NCBI GenBank assembly: GCA_045579085.1
Contig: JAZNLO010000031.1
Coordinates: forward strand, 1 to 64,000
Source of the DNA: RGIG2206 sp045579085
GTDB taxonomy: Bacteria; Bacillota; Clostridia; Oscillospirales; Acutalibacteraceae
Length of the DNA stretch: 64,000 nucleotides
Direction: 5' to 3'
The number at the start of each line of letters is the position of its first letter. Positions within the stretch are counted from its first letter, which is position 1. A program made the translations under genes and the position numbers. The notes beneath the pieces are model-generated. The model saw only the letters and a list, made by a program, of their open reading frames with translations, was not told the DNA's origin and did no database searches. This document shows, one piece after another, positions 24,399-33,791 of this stretch.

Positions 24399-25982
24399 CT
24401 AATCAAGCCCTGCTTCGCTCATCATATCCACAATTTTTTTATACACAGGCGCACAGTCAACCGCTCCCGACTGCCCGTTTTCCCTGAGCACAACTATCGT
24501 ATACTTGCCGTTATCAGGGTAAAAGCCCGCAAACCAAGACTGCTTAATTGCAACCGAATTAATAACCCAGCCCGTTTCTGCAGTTGCCGTTTTGCCGCCG
24601 CCCTGACTGTTTGCTGGCATAGAATGCTTGCCCGTTCCCGAACTAAGCACTTCTTTCATCATTTGCCTGAGCGCTAATGCCTGAGCTTCGGTCATTACCC
24701 TATAAGTCTGCGGAGCTTTTATCAGGTTGACGTTGCCGTTGCTGATTGTGCCCGATACAAGCGACGGCGTTACGTGTTTTCCGCCGTTTGCTATTGCGGC
24801 AACCATTGTTGCCACGTGCAAGGGTGTAAGCATTAAATCGCCCTGTCCGAACGAAAAATTGGCAAGCGCGGCGGGCTGTTCATTTAACTGTGTCAGCTTA
24901 GGCAGCGTGCCTGCCGATGCGTTCATTCCCTCAGCCAACTGATACGCTCTGTTAAAGCCGAGCCTTACGCACATATCATATATTTTATCTGCGCCCACCG
25001 CTCTGCCAAGCTCGATAAAGTAGCAGTTGCACGACTGAGCAAGTGCAGTTGTCATATCCAATCTGCCGTGACCTGTGAGCAAATGACAGTTAAAAATATT
25101 CTCTCCAAGCGTGATATTTCCTGTGCAGTCGGCAGTCTTAAATGCGGTGATATCGTTTTTCAGCGCCGCTGCGGCTACGCAAAGCTTGAACACCGAGCCA
25201 ACATTATACGTTGCAAGCGTGCGGTCTACAAGCGCCGAGTCGCTTTCAAGCGCGCTTGTCAAGTCAAGCGGCGAATAGCTTGGCAGACTGCACGACGCGA
25301 GTAATTTCCCCGTTGATGACTCCATAATAACAACTGCGCCTTTTTCAATTTTTTCGCTTGCCACAGATTCTACTATTCTCTGTATTCTTGAATCGAGCGT
25401 TAATATTATCCCGTTATCCGACTCTGCCTGAGAGGTAATCTGCGGCTCCACCCCTGACAATGGACGGCCTATCGCATCAACTGTATACGTCACCTTAAGC
25501 GGCTCGGATGCGCCTAAAAGCCCGTCATACGCCTTTTCGATTCCCGTCACACCCTTGCCCTCGCCGTTTAAATAACCGAGCACGTGTGCGGCAAGCTGGT
25601 CGTGACTGTATCGTATCGCAACAGGGAAAATTTCCGCGTCCTCGCACTTAAAATTGTGCGGCACCTCAATCAGCACAGGCGAGCCCGCCTTTAGCCTTTG
25701 CAATGCGGCGGCGGCAGAAGCAGAATCAAGCTGACTGCTCACTGCAGAAACCGCCTGAGCCGTTGGCGGCACAACCGCTAAAGTGCGTTGTGCCGCGTTT
25801 GTAAGCGGCACCATTTTTCTATCGTAAACCGTTCCTCTTGCTGTGGTTACGGTGATGGTCTTTCCCGTTTTTGCCGACGATGCCTCCACGCTCTTAAACA
25901 GCATTATTCTGCTTAAATTGCCTGTTACAACCCCAAATGCAACTGTCAATGCCACCATTATCGCTATCATTCGCTTTTTCAT
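24399..25982 (-). CDS. Class B penicillin-binding protein (monofunctional transpeptidase)
   Basis: A 527-residue peptidoglycan transpeptidase. An N-terminal membrane anchor (about 4-22) is followed by a short dimerisation domain (ARGTVYDRKMVPL). The transpeptidase domain has S263-V-F-K266, S317-C-N319 and K464-T-A, where most class B PBPs have KTG. It lacks PASTA repeats and is compact, like the short PBPs of sporulating and gut Clostridia. It may be a secondary division or sporulation enzyme; no spo gene adjoins it. The gene faces away from lemA and ends about 10 nt before the alaS promoter -35. Confidence 0.88.
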   Translation of the reverse strand: MKKRMIAIMVALTVAFGVVTGNLSRIMLFKSVEASSAKTGKTITVTTARGTVYDRKMVPLTNAAQRTLAVVPPTAQAVSAVSSQLDSASAAAALQRLKAGSPVLIEVPHNFKCEDAEIFPVAIRYSHDQLAAHVLGYLNGEGKGVTGIEKAYDGLLGASEPLKVTYTVDAIGRPLSGVEPQITSQAESDNGIILTLDSRIQRIVESVASEKIEKGAVVIMESSTGKLLASCSLPSYSPLDLTSALESDSALVDRTLATYNVGSVFKLCVAAAALKNDITAFKTADCTGNITLGENIFNCHLLTGHGRLDMTTALAQSCNCYFIELGRAVGADKIYDMCVRLGFNRAYQLAEGMNASAGTLPKLTQLNEQPAALANFSFGQGDLMLTPLHVATMVAAIANGGKHVTPSLVSGTISNGNVNLIKAPQTYRVMTEAQALALRQMMKEVLSSGTGKHSMPANSQGGGKTATAETGWVINSVAIKQSWFAGFYPDNGKYTIVVLRENGQSGAVDCAPVYKKIVDMMSEAGLD

Positions 25983-26051
25983 TTTATCACCGTTTATAGT
26001 TTGTGAATTTTTGCCTTTGGTATGCTTTCAATTTTTCAATTCTTATTTTGC

Positions 26052-26080
26052 TTGATAAATGGGAATAAATAATTTATAAT
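26052..26080 (+). promoter_or_regulatory. Promoter for lemA-TPM
   Basis: TTGATA (26052-26057), 17 nt, TATAAT (26075-26080), located 48 nt before the lemA start. Confidence 0.75.
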
Positions 26081-26128
26081 GATTTTAAGATGTTGAATCT
26101 ATAAAATACATCTAAAGGAGATTTTATT

Positions 26129-26710
26129 ATGAAAAAGAACAAGAAAATCTTGTTGGCTGTTGTAGCGGCTATTTTAGTAGCTGTTATCATTGTAATAAGC
26201 GCCTTTGTTTCAGGCTATAACTCTCTGGTTGAGAAAAACGAGGCTGTTGAAAGCGCTCAGGCTCAGGTTGCAACTCAGCTTCAGCGCAGAGCTGACCTTA
26301 TCCCCAACTTTGTTGCAAGCGTAAAGGGCTACACCGATTATGAGCAGAGCACCTACACCGCTGTTACTGAGGCTCGTGCCGCTGTTTCAAAAGCAGGCTC
26401 CGTTGAAGCTCAGCAGCAAGCAGGCGAGCAGCTCGACAGAGCTATCGACATTTGGGTAAATGCTGTTACGGAAGCGTATCCCGACCTTAAAGCAAACACC
26501 CAGTATACCGCTCTGACAGACGAGCTTGCAGGCACTGAAAACCGCATTGCTACCGCTCGCAGAGATTACAATAACGTTGCACAGGAATATAACACCTCAA
26601 TCAGAAAGTTCCCGAAAAATATTCTTGCATCGATGTTCGGCTTTGAAAAGGCAGACTATTTCGAAAACGACGACTCTGCTTCCCAAGTGCCTGAGGTATC
26701 GTTTGACTGA
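26129..26710 (+). CDS. LemA family protein
   Basis: A 193-residue protein with one N-terminal transmembrane helix (about 7-28) and an extracytoplasmic helical bundle. The hallmark segment YNSLVEKNEAVESAQAQV and RRADLIPNFVASVKGY is near the start, and YNNVAQEYNTSIRKFPKN is near the end. LemA proteins are widespread and often paired with TPM-domain proteins, but their function is undefined. The TPM gene starts 2 nt downstream, so the two are tightly coupled. Confidence 0.93.
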   Translation: MKKNKKILLAVVAAILVAVIIVISAFVSGYNSLVEKNEAVESAQAQVATQLQRRADLIPNFVASVKGYTDYEQSTYTAVTEARAAVSKAGSVEAQQQAGEQLDRAIDIWVNAVTEAYPDLKANTQYTALTDELAGTENRIATARRDYNNVAQEYNTSIRKFPKNILASMFGFEKADYFENDDSASQVPEVSFD

Positions 26711-26712
26711 TT

Positions 26713-27501
26713 ATGAAGCTATTTAAACGAATTTTCGCCGTTGCTGTTTTGTCTGTAAGTCTTGCGATAACGCTTTGCTGCTGTGATTCTTTCTCCGGTG
26801 GCGACGAGTCGCTTGTTGCAACAAGCGAATTCTACGTTAACGACTTTGCCGACGTTATAGACAGCGATGCTGAAAGCTATATTTTTAACGCAGGTAAAAC
26901 GCTTGATGAGAAAACTACTGCTCAGGTTGTGGTGGTTACTGTTGACTCAACAGACGGCGAGGAAATAAGCGAATTTGCGCTTAACTTAGGTCGTGATTGG
27001 GGCATCGGCGCCAAAGACGAGGACAACGGCGTGCTGATTCTGCTTGCCACACAAGACCGAGATGTTTGGGTTTCGGTTGGATATGGGCTTGAGGGCGCAT
27101 TGCCAGACAGCAAGGTTGGCCGCTTGCTCGATAATTATGCCGTTGGTTACTTCGCTGAGGACGATTTTTCAACAGGACTAAGAAGTCTTTACCGAGCAAT
27201 AATCAACGAGGTTTACCTTGAATATGGTATGGAGGCTGAGGAGGGATATGTTCCTGCCGACCAGCTCCAAGATACTGAGGATGAGGATTCGTCAGCGGCA
27301 TCGCTTATAGCGATTATTGGGGTTATTGTTTTATTTATTGCGCTAAGACGTTTCCTGCCGATGATTTTCTTTTTTGGCGGACGTGGTCCCAGACCCCCAT
27401 TTAGCGGTGGTGGCTTCTCGGGTGGCGGCTTCTCAGGAGGCGGTGGATTTTCCGGCGGAGGAGGCTCCTTTGGCGGCGGCGGCGCAGGTCGAAAATTTTA
27501 A
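26713..27501 (+). CDS. TPM-domain (YgcG-like) membrane protein
   Basis: A 262-residue exported protein. The N-terminal signal or anchor (about 5-22) ends in three cysteines (C22-C24), though the residue before C22 does not fit a good lipobox. A TPM domain follows (YVNDFADVID at about 38-47, then DNGVLILLATQDRDVWVSVGYG). A second membrane helix (about 197-213) and an 'FGG'-type glycine-serine-rich tail end in GRKF. Such proteins commonly partner LemA. Some TPM proteins are reported as acid phosphatases or photosystem-repair factors, but the role in clostridia is unknown. Confidence 0.88.
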   Translation: MKLFKRIFAVAVLSVSLAITLCCCDSFSGGDESLVATSEFYVNDFADVIDSDAESYIFNAGKTLDEKTTAQVVVVTVDSTDGEEISEFALNLGRDWGIGAKDEDNGVLILLATQDRDVWVSVGYGLEGALPDSKVGRLLDNYAVGYFAEDDFSTGLRSLYRAIINEVYLEYGMEAEEGYVPADQLQDTEDEDSSAASLIAIIGVIVLFIALRRFLPMIFFFGGRGPRPPFSGGGFSGGGFSGGGGFSGGGGSFGGGGAGRKF

Positions 27502-27515
27502 TATTATATAAAAAT

Positions 27516-27550
27516 GAAACCCTTAGAGCGTTTAATGCTCTAAGGGTTTC
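27516..27550. terminator. Bidirectional terminator between TPM and GNAT genes
   Basis: A perfect 14-bp stem (27516-27529 with 27537-27550) separates the convergent genes; T-runs are present on both sides. Confidence 0.88.
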
Positions 27551-27555
27551 TTGTT

Positions 27556-28353
27556 TTAATTAAGTTCAAAATTTGCATAAAGATTATCGAATGAATGCCT
27601 ACTCGGCAACCATATCATAGGGGTTAATTTTTCACAGAGCTGTTCAGCATACGGCACCCTTGCCGTTAACGTATCAACTCGGAAAAACTCACACACCGCA
27701 TCCGCCGCTCCTTGCTCATCCACAGCTAAAAGTTCAACCGCTTGCGCTTGCCCACCGTCGAGGTGAGCAAGTGCAACCGCATCTTCGCCCACCTTCAGCC
27801 ACTTAGCCTCGTAAAACTTGGCGGCGTAGTCAAGCTGCTGAGGTGAAACTGTAATGCAGTTTTTAGCCTTTAGCAAACGCTGTCTGAGCTCATAAGCGTT
27901 TTCAGGGGATATTTCCTCTGCTTTGTAAGCTGCTGAGTTGCTCTTTGCAAATTTGCGCTCGCTCAAGCTCGAAAACGAAACAAAGTCGCGCTTTTGATAA
28001 AACTGTCTTAACTTCTCGTCAGCAGGGGTAAGCCACAGCGGTATATTAAGCTCAGCCTTAACAAAATCTATCAAGGCAGTCATAATGCCGAGTCTTCTAC
28101 AGTCAGGCCTTGAAGTGAGAGCATACAGATAACCTGCATTCTGCTGTGCGCCGTCTGATTGCAAAACGCATCTTAGGCAATAAGCCACAGCCAAGATTCT
28201 ATCCCCCTCAGAGCACACAAACGTATCCGCTGAGTCAAACTGCAGACTGAAAAATAAATCTATATCCTCACTGCTGTCACCAAAGCCGTCCGCCCAGAGC
28301 TGTTTTAACTGCCAGGCATCCGCTTTTCCAGCTTTTCTAAACACCCTACTCAC
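27556..28353 (-). CDS. GNAT-family N-acetyltransferase
   Basis: A 265-residue GNAT protein. The N-terminal part has the usual fold, with acetyl-CoA loop residues in TSRPDCRRLGIMTALI (R-R-x-G variant) at about 86-101. A longer C-terminal region could be a second, degenerate GNAT or sterol-carrier-like domain as in Eis-type enzymes. The acceptor is unknown. The start is a GTG that overlaps the WYL gene by 8 nt, so it is translationally coupled to it. It ends at a bidirectional terminator. Confidence 0.75.
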   Translation of the reverse strand: MSRVFRKAGKADAWQLKQLWADGFGDSSEDIDLFFSLQFDSADTFVCSEGDRILAVAYCLRCVLQSDGAQQNAGYLYALTSRPDCRRLGIMTALIDFVKAELNIPLWLTPADEKLRQFYQKRDFVSFSSLSERKFAKSNSAAYKAEEISPENAYELRQRLLKAKNCITVSPQQLDYAAKFYEAKWLKVGEDAVALAHLDGGQAQAVELLAVDEQGAADAVCEFFRVDTLTARVPYAEQLCEKLTPMIWLPSRHSFDNLYANFELN

Positions 28354-29338
28354 TCTTATACATACCTCTTACCGTATCAAGTGATGAAACATATTTGTCA
28401 ACCAACGATTGCGGCGACTGTATCTTAACCTTATCGCCAAAGCCGAAAATCCAAGACATAAACTTCTGCGATATCTCCACCTTAAAATGAGCGGAAAAGT
28501 GCTTATCGTCAACGGGGTACATTGTCACATCGGTGCCGAATCTATCTATAACCGAGCCTGCAAGGTGGTTTTCAAACACTGCCACCACCGTCATCATCTC
28601 GCCTGAGAACTGATTGAACGCCGTTTTTGAACGCTCACTCGGGTCATATGCCGCATACTCGTCTGCTTTAAGCCTTGAGAGCTTGCTGACAGTTGTATTC
28701 TCCATCAAATCTATTCTGAAGCTGGAAATCTTGTCATACTTTTCGTGATATGCGTGCAAATAATATTTCTCATCGTTCCACACCACTGCATAAGGGCTTA
28801 CGATGTACTTTTTGCCGTCATTACGATAGCGTTTTTCCTTATCGGGCGTATACTCAAAATATTTAAACTCTATACGCTTATTTGATGCTATCGCTCTGTA
28901 AACTGCATCAAGAATATAATACACGTGCTCGTTATCGGTTTTACTGATGCCGCGCATATGCAGTCCTTTTTTTATCTGCATCGCCTCGTGTGACGACGCA
29001 AGCTTGCCGAGTTTTTCTATAAGCTCGGCGGACTTCTTATGCGAGATAAATCTTGATGACTGAACTGCATCGGTTAAGAGCCTTAACTCAGGCAACTCAA
29101 AATCTCTGGACACCACATAATAGCCTCTGGGTTCACAGTCTGAGCGCAGTATATCAAGCCCAAACTCCATAAGGGCTTCAATATGCCTGTATACCGATTT
29201 GCGCTCGCACACATAGCCGTAATCACTTAATCTGTCTATAAGCTGCTGAGGAGTCATTGGATGCTGCTCATCGGTTTCCTCGAGCAATATTTTATAGAAA
29301 TAGAGCAGTATCAGCTTGGATGCTTTGTTGCCTGCCAT
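28346..29338 (-). CDS. WYL-domain transcriptional regulator
   Basis: A 330-residue regulator with an N-terminal winged helix (QQLIDRLSDYGYVCERKSVYRHIEAL, about 27-52) and a middle WYL domain (YAVVWNDEKYYLHAYHEKYDKISSFRIDLM). A C-terminal WCX-type extension follows. WYL domains sense nucleic acids or nucleotides and often control DNA-damage, defence or metabolic genes. The ATG overlaps the upp stop by one base (TGATG), and the downstream GNAT gene overlaps too, so it is embedded in the tsaE-tsaB-upp-WYL-GNAT unit. Confidence 0.85.
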   Translation of the reverse strand: MAGNKASKLILLYFYKILLEETDEQHPMTPQQLIDRLSDYGYVCERKSVYRHIEALMEFGLDILRSDCEPRGYYVVSRDFELPELRLLTDAVQSSRFISHKKSAELIEKLGKLASSHEAMQIKKGLHMRGISKTDNEHVYYILDAVYRAIASNKRIEFKYFEYTPDKEKRYRNDGKKYIVSPYAVVWNDEKYYLHAYHEKYDKISSFRIDLMENTTVSKLSRLKADEYAAYDPSERSKTAFNQFSGEMMTVVAVFENHLAGSVIDRFGTDVTMYPVDDKHFSAHFKVEISQKFMSWIFGFGDKVKIQSPQSLVDKYVSSLDTVRGMYKSE

Positions 29339-29970
29339 CAGAGTGTTCCGAATATGCGGTCTCCGGCATCGCCGAGTCCCGGAACAATATAACCGTGGTC
29401 GTTAAGCTTCTCATCTACTGCGGCGCAATAGAGCGGAACCTCAGGATGCGCTGCGGTAAACGCCTCAATTCCCTCAGGCGCTGCAAGTATGCACATAAAC
29501 TTGATTGACCTTGGATTGTGCTTCTTTATCTGTGTTATAGCATCAATCGCAGAGCCGCCTGTAGCAAGCATCGGGTCGAGTATTATTACGTCGCGCTCGG
29601 GCATATCGCTCGGCAGCTTGCAATAATATTCTACGGGCTGCAAGGAAACAGGGTCACGGTACAAACCGATATGGCCGATTTTTGCGCCCGGCACAAGCTG
29701 AAGCACTCCGTCTACCATTCCAAGACCTGCGCGCAAAATCGGCACGAATGCTATCTGTCTGCCTGCGATTGTTTTACATTTTGCCATACTTACGGGAGTT
29801 TTTACCTCTACCTCCTCTACGGGAAGGTCACGTGTTGCCTCATAACACATAAGGGTTGCAATCTCACTGACTAACTGACGAAAATCCTTTGAGCCGGTGT
29901 TTTCATCTCTAAGAATAGTGAGCTTGTGCTGTACCAGAGGATGATTTACCCAGATTACGTTGTTATTCAT
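29338..29970 (-). CDS. upp: Uracil phosphoribosyltransferase
   Basis: A 210-residue enzyme converting uracil and PRPP to UMP in pyrimidine salvage. Readable motifs: FVPILRAGLGMVDG, the PRPP-binding DPMLATGGSA, and the uracil-binding YIVPGLGDAGDR near the C-terminus. Length is standard. The start at 29970 has a GGAG site and gives the usual N-terminus; a 10-residue longer frame is less likely. It begins 35 nt after tsaB and is translationally coupled to the downstream WYL gene. Confidence 0.96.
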   Translation of the reverse strand: MNNNVIWVNHPLVQHKLTILRDENTGSKDFRQLVSEIATLMCYEATRDLPVEEVEVKTPVSMAKCKTIAGRQIAFVPILRAGLGMVDGVLQLVPGAKIGHIGLYRDPVSLQPVEYYCKLPSDMPERDVIILDPMLATGGSAIDAITQIKKHNPRSIKFMCILAAPEGIEAFTAAHPEVPLYCAAVDEKLNDHGYIVPGLGDAGDRIFGTL

Positions 29971-30005
29971 TTGCTTTATCTCCATTCTGCCTGACGGCAA
30001 ATTTT

Positions 30006-30716
30006 TTACACCTTATTTGTGCGCGCTTTTAACTCACGCTCTGCCTGAGGCAGACGCAAATAGCTTAAGCTAAGTTGCTCTGCACTGACAGGCTCTGCAT
30101 TCTCTGCAAGCATAGCTGCATAAAATGCACGCTGACTTCTTACGTGCATCGGCGCCAATTTAATGCCGAGCTTGTCCGACATTTTTGCTTTGCAAAGCTC
30201 TGCGCCGTTGCCTGTTAAAACTATATCGGCATCCTTATAGGCTTTTTCTGCCTTGATTTTCTCCAACTCTTTTTCAAGGTCTTCAATCATAAGCGCCCTG
30301 TCCTCACAAAGACGTATAACCAAATCGCCGTCTGAATAAAACAGCGCATTATACACCTGATTGCATCTTGCATCCATCACAGGACAAATTATGCCTTTAA
30401 TATGCTTTGCGCCGTAGGCTGCCGCCTCAAGCGTAGACACCGAGCAGCACTCTCTGCCCGTACCAAGCGCCATTCCCTTAACGGATGCAAGTCCTATTCT
30501 TAAGCCCGTAAAAGAGCCCGGACCTACCGTAACAGCAAAGCGCTCTATCGTGGACAAGTCTATCTCTGCATTCTTAAGCATTGACTCAACCATCGGCATA
30601 AGTGTGCGGCTATGGGTAAGCCCCACGCTGACAAAGCTCTCGCATAGCAGTCTGCCGTTTTCAATAACAGCGCAAGACGCAGGATTCTCAGAACATTCAA
30701 TCGCCAATATCCTCAA
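30006..30716 (-). CDS. tsaB: tRNA threonylcarbamoyladenosine biosynthesis protein TsaB
   Basis: A 236-residue ASKHA-fold protein that pairs with TsaD and TsaE to make t6A37 in ANN-decoding tRNAs. The opening RILAIECSENPASCAV and the segment TVGPGSFTGLRIGLASVKGMA are diagnostic. Translation probably begins at a TTG (30716) preceded by GGAGGGAT, overlapping tsaE by 20 nt. TsaD and TsaC are not in the window. Confidence 0.94.
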   Translation of the reverse strand: MRILAIECSENPASCAVIENGRLLCESFVSVGLTHSRTLMPMVESMLKNAEIDLSTIERFAVTVGPGSFTGLRIGLASVKGMALGTGRECCSVSTLEAAAYGAKHIKGIICPVMDARCNQVYNALFYSDGDLVIRLCEDRALMIEDLEKELEKIKAEKAYKDADIVLTGNGAELCKAKMSDKLGIKLAPMHVRSQRAFYAAMLAENAEPVSAEQLSLSYLRLPQAERELKARTNKV

Positions 30717-31155
30717 GCTCTATCCCTCCAACACACTCAATGGTAATTGTTCTCTCATTCTCCGTTTTACCTCTGCGGATATCAATGTTTATCCTATCCT
30801 CAGGCAATGCGGCGGCTATATTTTCACTCCACTCAACCGCCATAACAGACGGGGTTTCTATGTAATCGAAAAATCCCGTTGAATAAAGCGATTCCCAACT
30901 GTCTATACGGTACATATCAAAATGATAAATCGGCAACCTTCCGCCCACGTATTCGTTGATTATCGCAAAAGTAGGCGACGACACCGCTGACGTATATCCA
31001 AGCCCTTTTGCAAGCCCTCTTACAAAAGCAGTTTTTCCTGCACCGAGGTCACCCGTCATTGCGAGCACCAGCCCTTTTTTATCCACGCTGATTCGCTTAG
31101 CAAAATCAGCGGCAAGCTCTTCTGTCTTTTGAGTTGATATAGATATATATTCCAT
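30697..31155 (-). CDS. tsaE: tRNA t6A biosynthesis ATPase TsaE
   Basis: A 152-residue P-loop ATPase that resets the TsaBD complex. Walker A is GDLGAGKT at 35-42; SSPTFAIINEY and FDMYRIDSWESL follow as in the family. It is the first gene of a minus-strand unit. A TATAAT (31215-31210) lies 55 nt upstream, but the -35 (TTTTAA at 17 nt) is poor, so the promoter assignment is weak. Confidence 0.95.
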   Translation of the reverse strand: MEYISISTQKTEELAADFAKRISVDKKGLVLAMTGDLGAGKTAFVRGLAKGLGYTSAVSSPTFAIINEYVGGRLPIYHFDMYRIDSWESLYSTGFFDYIETPSVMAVEWSENIAAALPEDRINIDIRRGKTENERTITIECVGGIELEDIGD

Positions 31156-31271
31156 AATAAATATTCCCCGTCTGATTCGGTTTAAATGCTATTAGTTTAC
31201 TCTCTCAACATTATACCACGTGTTTTGCTTTTTTAAAAGTGTATTTTATGCCTTGTTCATTATAAATTTAC

Positions 31272-31300
31272 TTGCACTTATATAAACTTTATCATATAAT
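31272..31300 (+). promoter_or_regulatory. Promoter for the rodA-mtaB-DacA unit
   Basis: TTGCAC (31272-31277), 17 nt, TATAAT (31295-31300), located 41 nt before the rodA start. Confidence 0.72.
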
Positions 31301-31341
31301 TATACTTATTACAAGACTTACCGAGAGGATGGTGCAAACTT

Positions 31342-32484
31342 ATGTCACGGCTATGGAGTAAATTTGCCGATTATGTGCGCGAAACTGACAAAACCCTTTT
31401 CCTGCTTTGCATATTTTCATCCCTCTACGGCGCTATGGCGGTGCTCTCCGCTACTGCGTATACAGGCAGTGCGCGTGCATTCTTAGTTCATATCGGCGCA
31501 ACTGTTCTTGGTATTATTGCGGCTGTTTTCGTATCAGCCTTTGTAGAATATGACGTGATTATAAAATGGTGGTGGCTTATTGCGGCTGTTGCTCTTGTTT
31601 TGGTTGGGCTGACCTTTGTTATAGGATATGCTCCCGCAGGCACGAACGACAAGGCGTGGCTTAAGCTTCCGCTTGGAATGTCCTTTCAGCCGAGCGAACT
31701 GTTAAAAATTGCGTTTATCGTTACGTTTGCAAAGCACGTAAGCATCATTGGCGAGCGTATATCCTCCCCTCTAAACGTGCTTTCGCTTTGTCTGCACGCC
31801 GCCATCCCCGTTATGCTCATTCACATTCAAGGTGACGACGGTACCGCCCTCGTTATTGCATTTATATTCATGGCAATGATGTTTGCATCAGGTATTGAGC
31901 TTAAATATTTCGCTATTGCGGGCGGTCTGATTGCCTGTGCTCTGCCGTTTTTGTGGTATGTGGTTATGGACGAGTTCCACCGCGACAGAATCAAGATTCT
32001 CTTTAACCCCGAGCTTGACCTGTACGGTGACGGTTGGCAGCAGTGGCGCGCAAGGGTTGCGATGGCAAACGGCGGCTTTTTCGGTAAAGGATACATGAAG
32101 GGTGACTTTGTACAAAAAGGCGCCGTACCTGAGGGGCACAACGACTTTATCTTTGCATCAATCGGTGAAGAGCTCGGTATGCTCGGTCTTATTGTTGTGA
32201 TAGCGCTGCTTCTGGCTATCTGCATTAGAATAATTTTAATCGCACATCAGGCAAAGGACAAGCAAGGTGTTATTATTTGCAGCGGCATTTTCGGTATGTT
32301 TGCCGCCCAGATAATACTCAACATCGGTATGTGCGTTTCCCTCCTGCCTGTTATAGGCATCACTCTGCCCTTTTTCAGCAAGGGCGGCACAAGCCTTGTT
32401 GCTACTATGATAGGTATCGGGCTTGTATTAAACGTTTATATGCACCGTAACCGCAGACTTATGTATCTGCGTGACGACTTCTAA
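31342..32484 (+). CDS. SEDS-family peptidoglycan polymerase (RodA/FtsW/SpoVE)
   Basis: A 380-residue polytopic membrane glycosyltransferase that polymerises lipid II together with a class B PBP. About ten helices are visible. The conserved region includes WLKLPLGMSFQPSELLKIAF near 110, a large extracytoplasmic loop with GDGWQQWRARVAMANGG, and PEGHNDFIFASIGEELG near 265 (Glu-His-Asn-Asp core). GITLPFFSKGGTSL occurs near the end. It looks more RodA-like than FtsW-like, but this is not certain. mtaB follows in 14 nt. Confidence 0.9.
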   Translation: MSRLWSKFADYVRETDKTLFLLCIFSSLYGAMAVLSATAYTGSARAFLVHIGATVLGIIAAVFVSAFVEYDVIIKWWWLIAAVALVLVGLTFVIGYAPAGTNDKAWLKLPLGMSFQPSELLKIAFIVTFAKHVSIIGERISSPLNVLSLCLHAAIPVMLIHIQGDDGTALVIAFIFMAMMFASGIELKYFAIAGGLIACALPFLWYVVMDEFHRDRIKILFNPELDLYGDGWQQWRARVAMANGGFFGKGYMKGDFVQKGAVPEGHNDFIFASIGEELGMLGLIVVIALLLAICIRIILIAHQAKDKQGVIICSGIFGMFAAQIILNIGMCVSLLPVIGITLPFFSKGGTSLVATMIGIGLVLNVYMHRNRRLMYLRDDF

Positions 32485-32498
32485 AGGTATCGTATTCT

Positions 32499-33791
32499 AT
32501 GAAATTTGCTTTTTACACACTCGGATGCAAGGTTAATCAATATGAAACATCATCTATGCAGCAAGCCGTAACCTCTTACGGCTATTCTGTTGTGTCTACA
32601 GATGCTCAGCCTGATGTTTTAGTTGTCAACTCCTGCACCGTTACAGCCGAGAGTGACAGAAAGGCGCGTCAGATTTTACGCCGTTTCAGGCGGAGTCTGC
32701 CTCACGCTACAATAGTGCTTACCGGCTGTTTGCCGCAAGCGTTCCCAAGCAGTATGGACAGCCTTGATTATGCTGATGTCATAATGGGCAACGCTTCTAA
32801 CGAGCGGCTTATTGCAAATGTTGAAAAGCACCTTTTAAGCGGCGAGCGAGTAATTGACATTGAGCAACACGAAAAAAATGAGAAGTTTAAAACTCCCGTT
32901 ATTAACCGCTTCCCTGAGAGAACCAGAGCATACATAAAAATTCAGGATGGCTGCGAGCGTTATTGCACCTACTGCATCATTCCTTATGCAAGGGGCTTTG
33001 TCAGGTCTAAGGCACCTGAGGCTATTGCCGGTGAGGCTCGCTGTCTTGCCGAAAACGGACACAAGGAAATCGTACTTGTGGGAATCAATCTTTCCACCTA
33101 CGGCAAAGACCTTGACCTTAACCTATGTGACGCTGTTGATGCTGTTTGCTCCTGCAAACAGGTTGAACGTGTCAGACTCGGCTCGCTTGAGCCCGACCTT
33201 TTTACCGACGAAATGCTTACAAGACTAAAGGCTCAGCCGAAGTTTTGTCCGCAATTTCATCTTGCGCTTCAGTCAGGCTGTGATGCCACGCTCAAAAGAA
33301 TGAACAGGCATTACAATCAGGCATTTTTTGCAGACCTTACCGAGCGCATACGCAAAACTTTTGATGACTGTTCTATCACAACCGATATAATGGTGGGCTT
33401 TCCGGGCGAAACCGATGAGGAGTTTGCTGAATCGGTTGAGTTTGTTAAGAAGATAAACTTTGCAAGAAGCCACGTGTTTGCATATTCACGCAGAAAAGGC
33501 ACGTTTGCCGACAAGATGCCAAATCAAATATCAAACGCTCAAAAGCAGGCTCGCTCAAAGGCTATGATTGCCGCAACGAAAAAGTGCGAGCAATCGTTTT
33601 TGGCTGCCCAGATTGGTAAAACCGCTAAGGTTTTGTTTGAAACGTTTGAAGACGGCGTAAACAAGGGATACACCCCGAACTACACCCTCGTTTTAGTTGC
33701 AGGGTGCGATAGGCGTGGCTGCATTGCCGACGTGCGCCTGACAGGTGTAGTGGTCGATGCTATGATAGGCGAGGTGAGCTTCGATGAGTGA
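32499..33791 (+). CDS. mtaB: tRNA t6A37 methylthiotransferase MtaB
   Basis: A 430-residue radical-SAM methylthiotransferase that converts t6A37 to ms2t6A37 in tRNA-Lys. The N-terminal UPF0004 domain has C10, C46 and C77 for the auxiliary cluster; the radical-SAM cluster is C152, C156 and C159 (CERYCTYC). A C-terminal TRAM-like domain is present. The short branch without long extensions favours MtaB over MiaB. The substrate modification is made by TsaB/TsaE, whose genes lie divergently just upstream. It overlaps the next gene by 8 nt. Confidence 0.93.
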   Translation: MKFAFYTLGCKVNQYETSSMQQAVTSYGYSVVSTDAQPDVLVVNSCTVTAESDRKARQILRRFRRSLPHATIVLTGCLPQAFPSSMDSLDYADVIMGNASNERLIANVEKHLLSGERVIDIEQHEKNEKFKTPVINRFPERTRAYIKIQDGCERYCTYCIIPYARGFVRSKAPEAIAGEARCLAENGHKEIVLVGINLSTYGKDLDLNLCDAVDAVCSCKQVERVRLGSLEPDLFTDEMLTRLKAQPKFCPQFHLALQSGCDATLKRMNRHYNQAFFADLTERIRKTFDDCSITTDIMVGFPGETDEEFAESVEFVKKINFARSHVFAYSRRKGTFADKMPNQISNAQKQARSKAMIAATKKCEQSFLAAQIGKTAKVLFETFEDGVNKGYTPNYTLVLVAGCDRRGCIADVRLTGVVVDAMIGEVSFDE

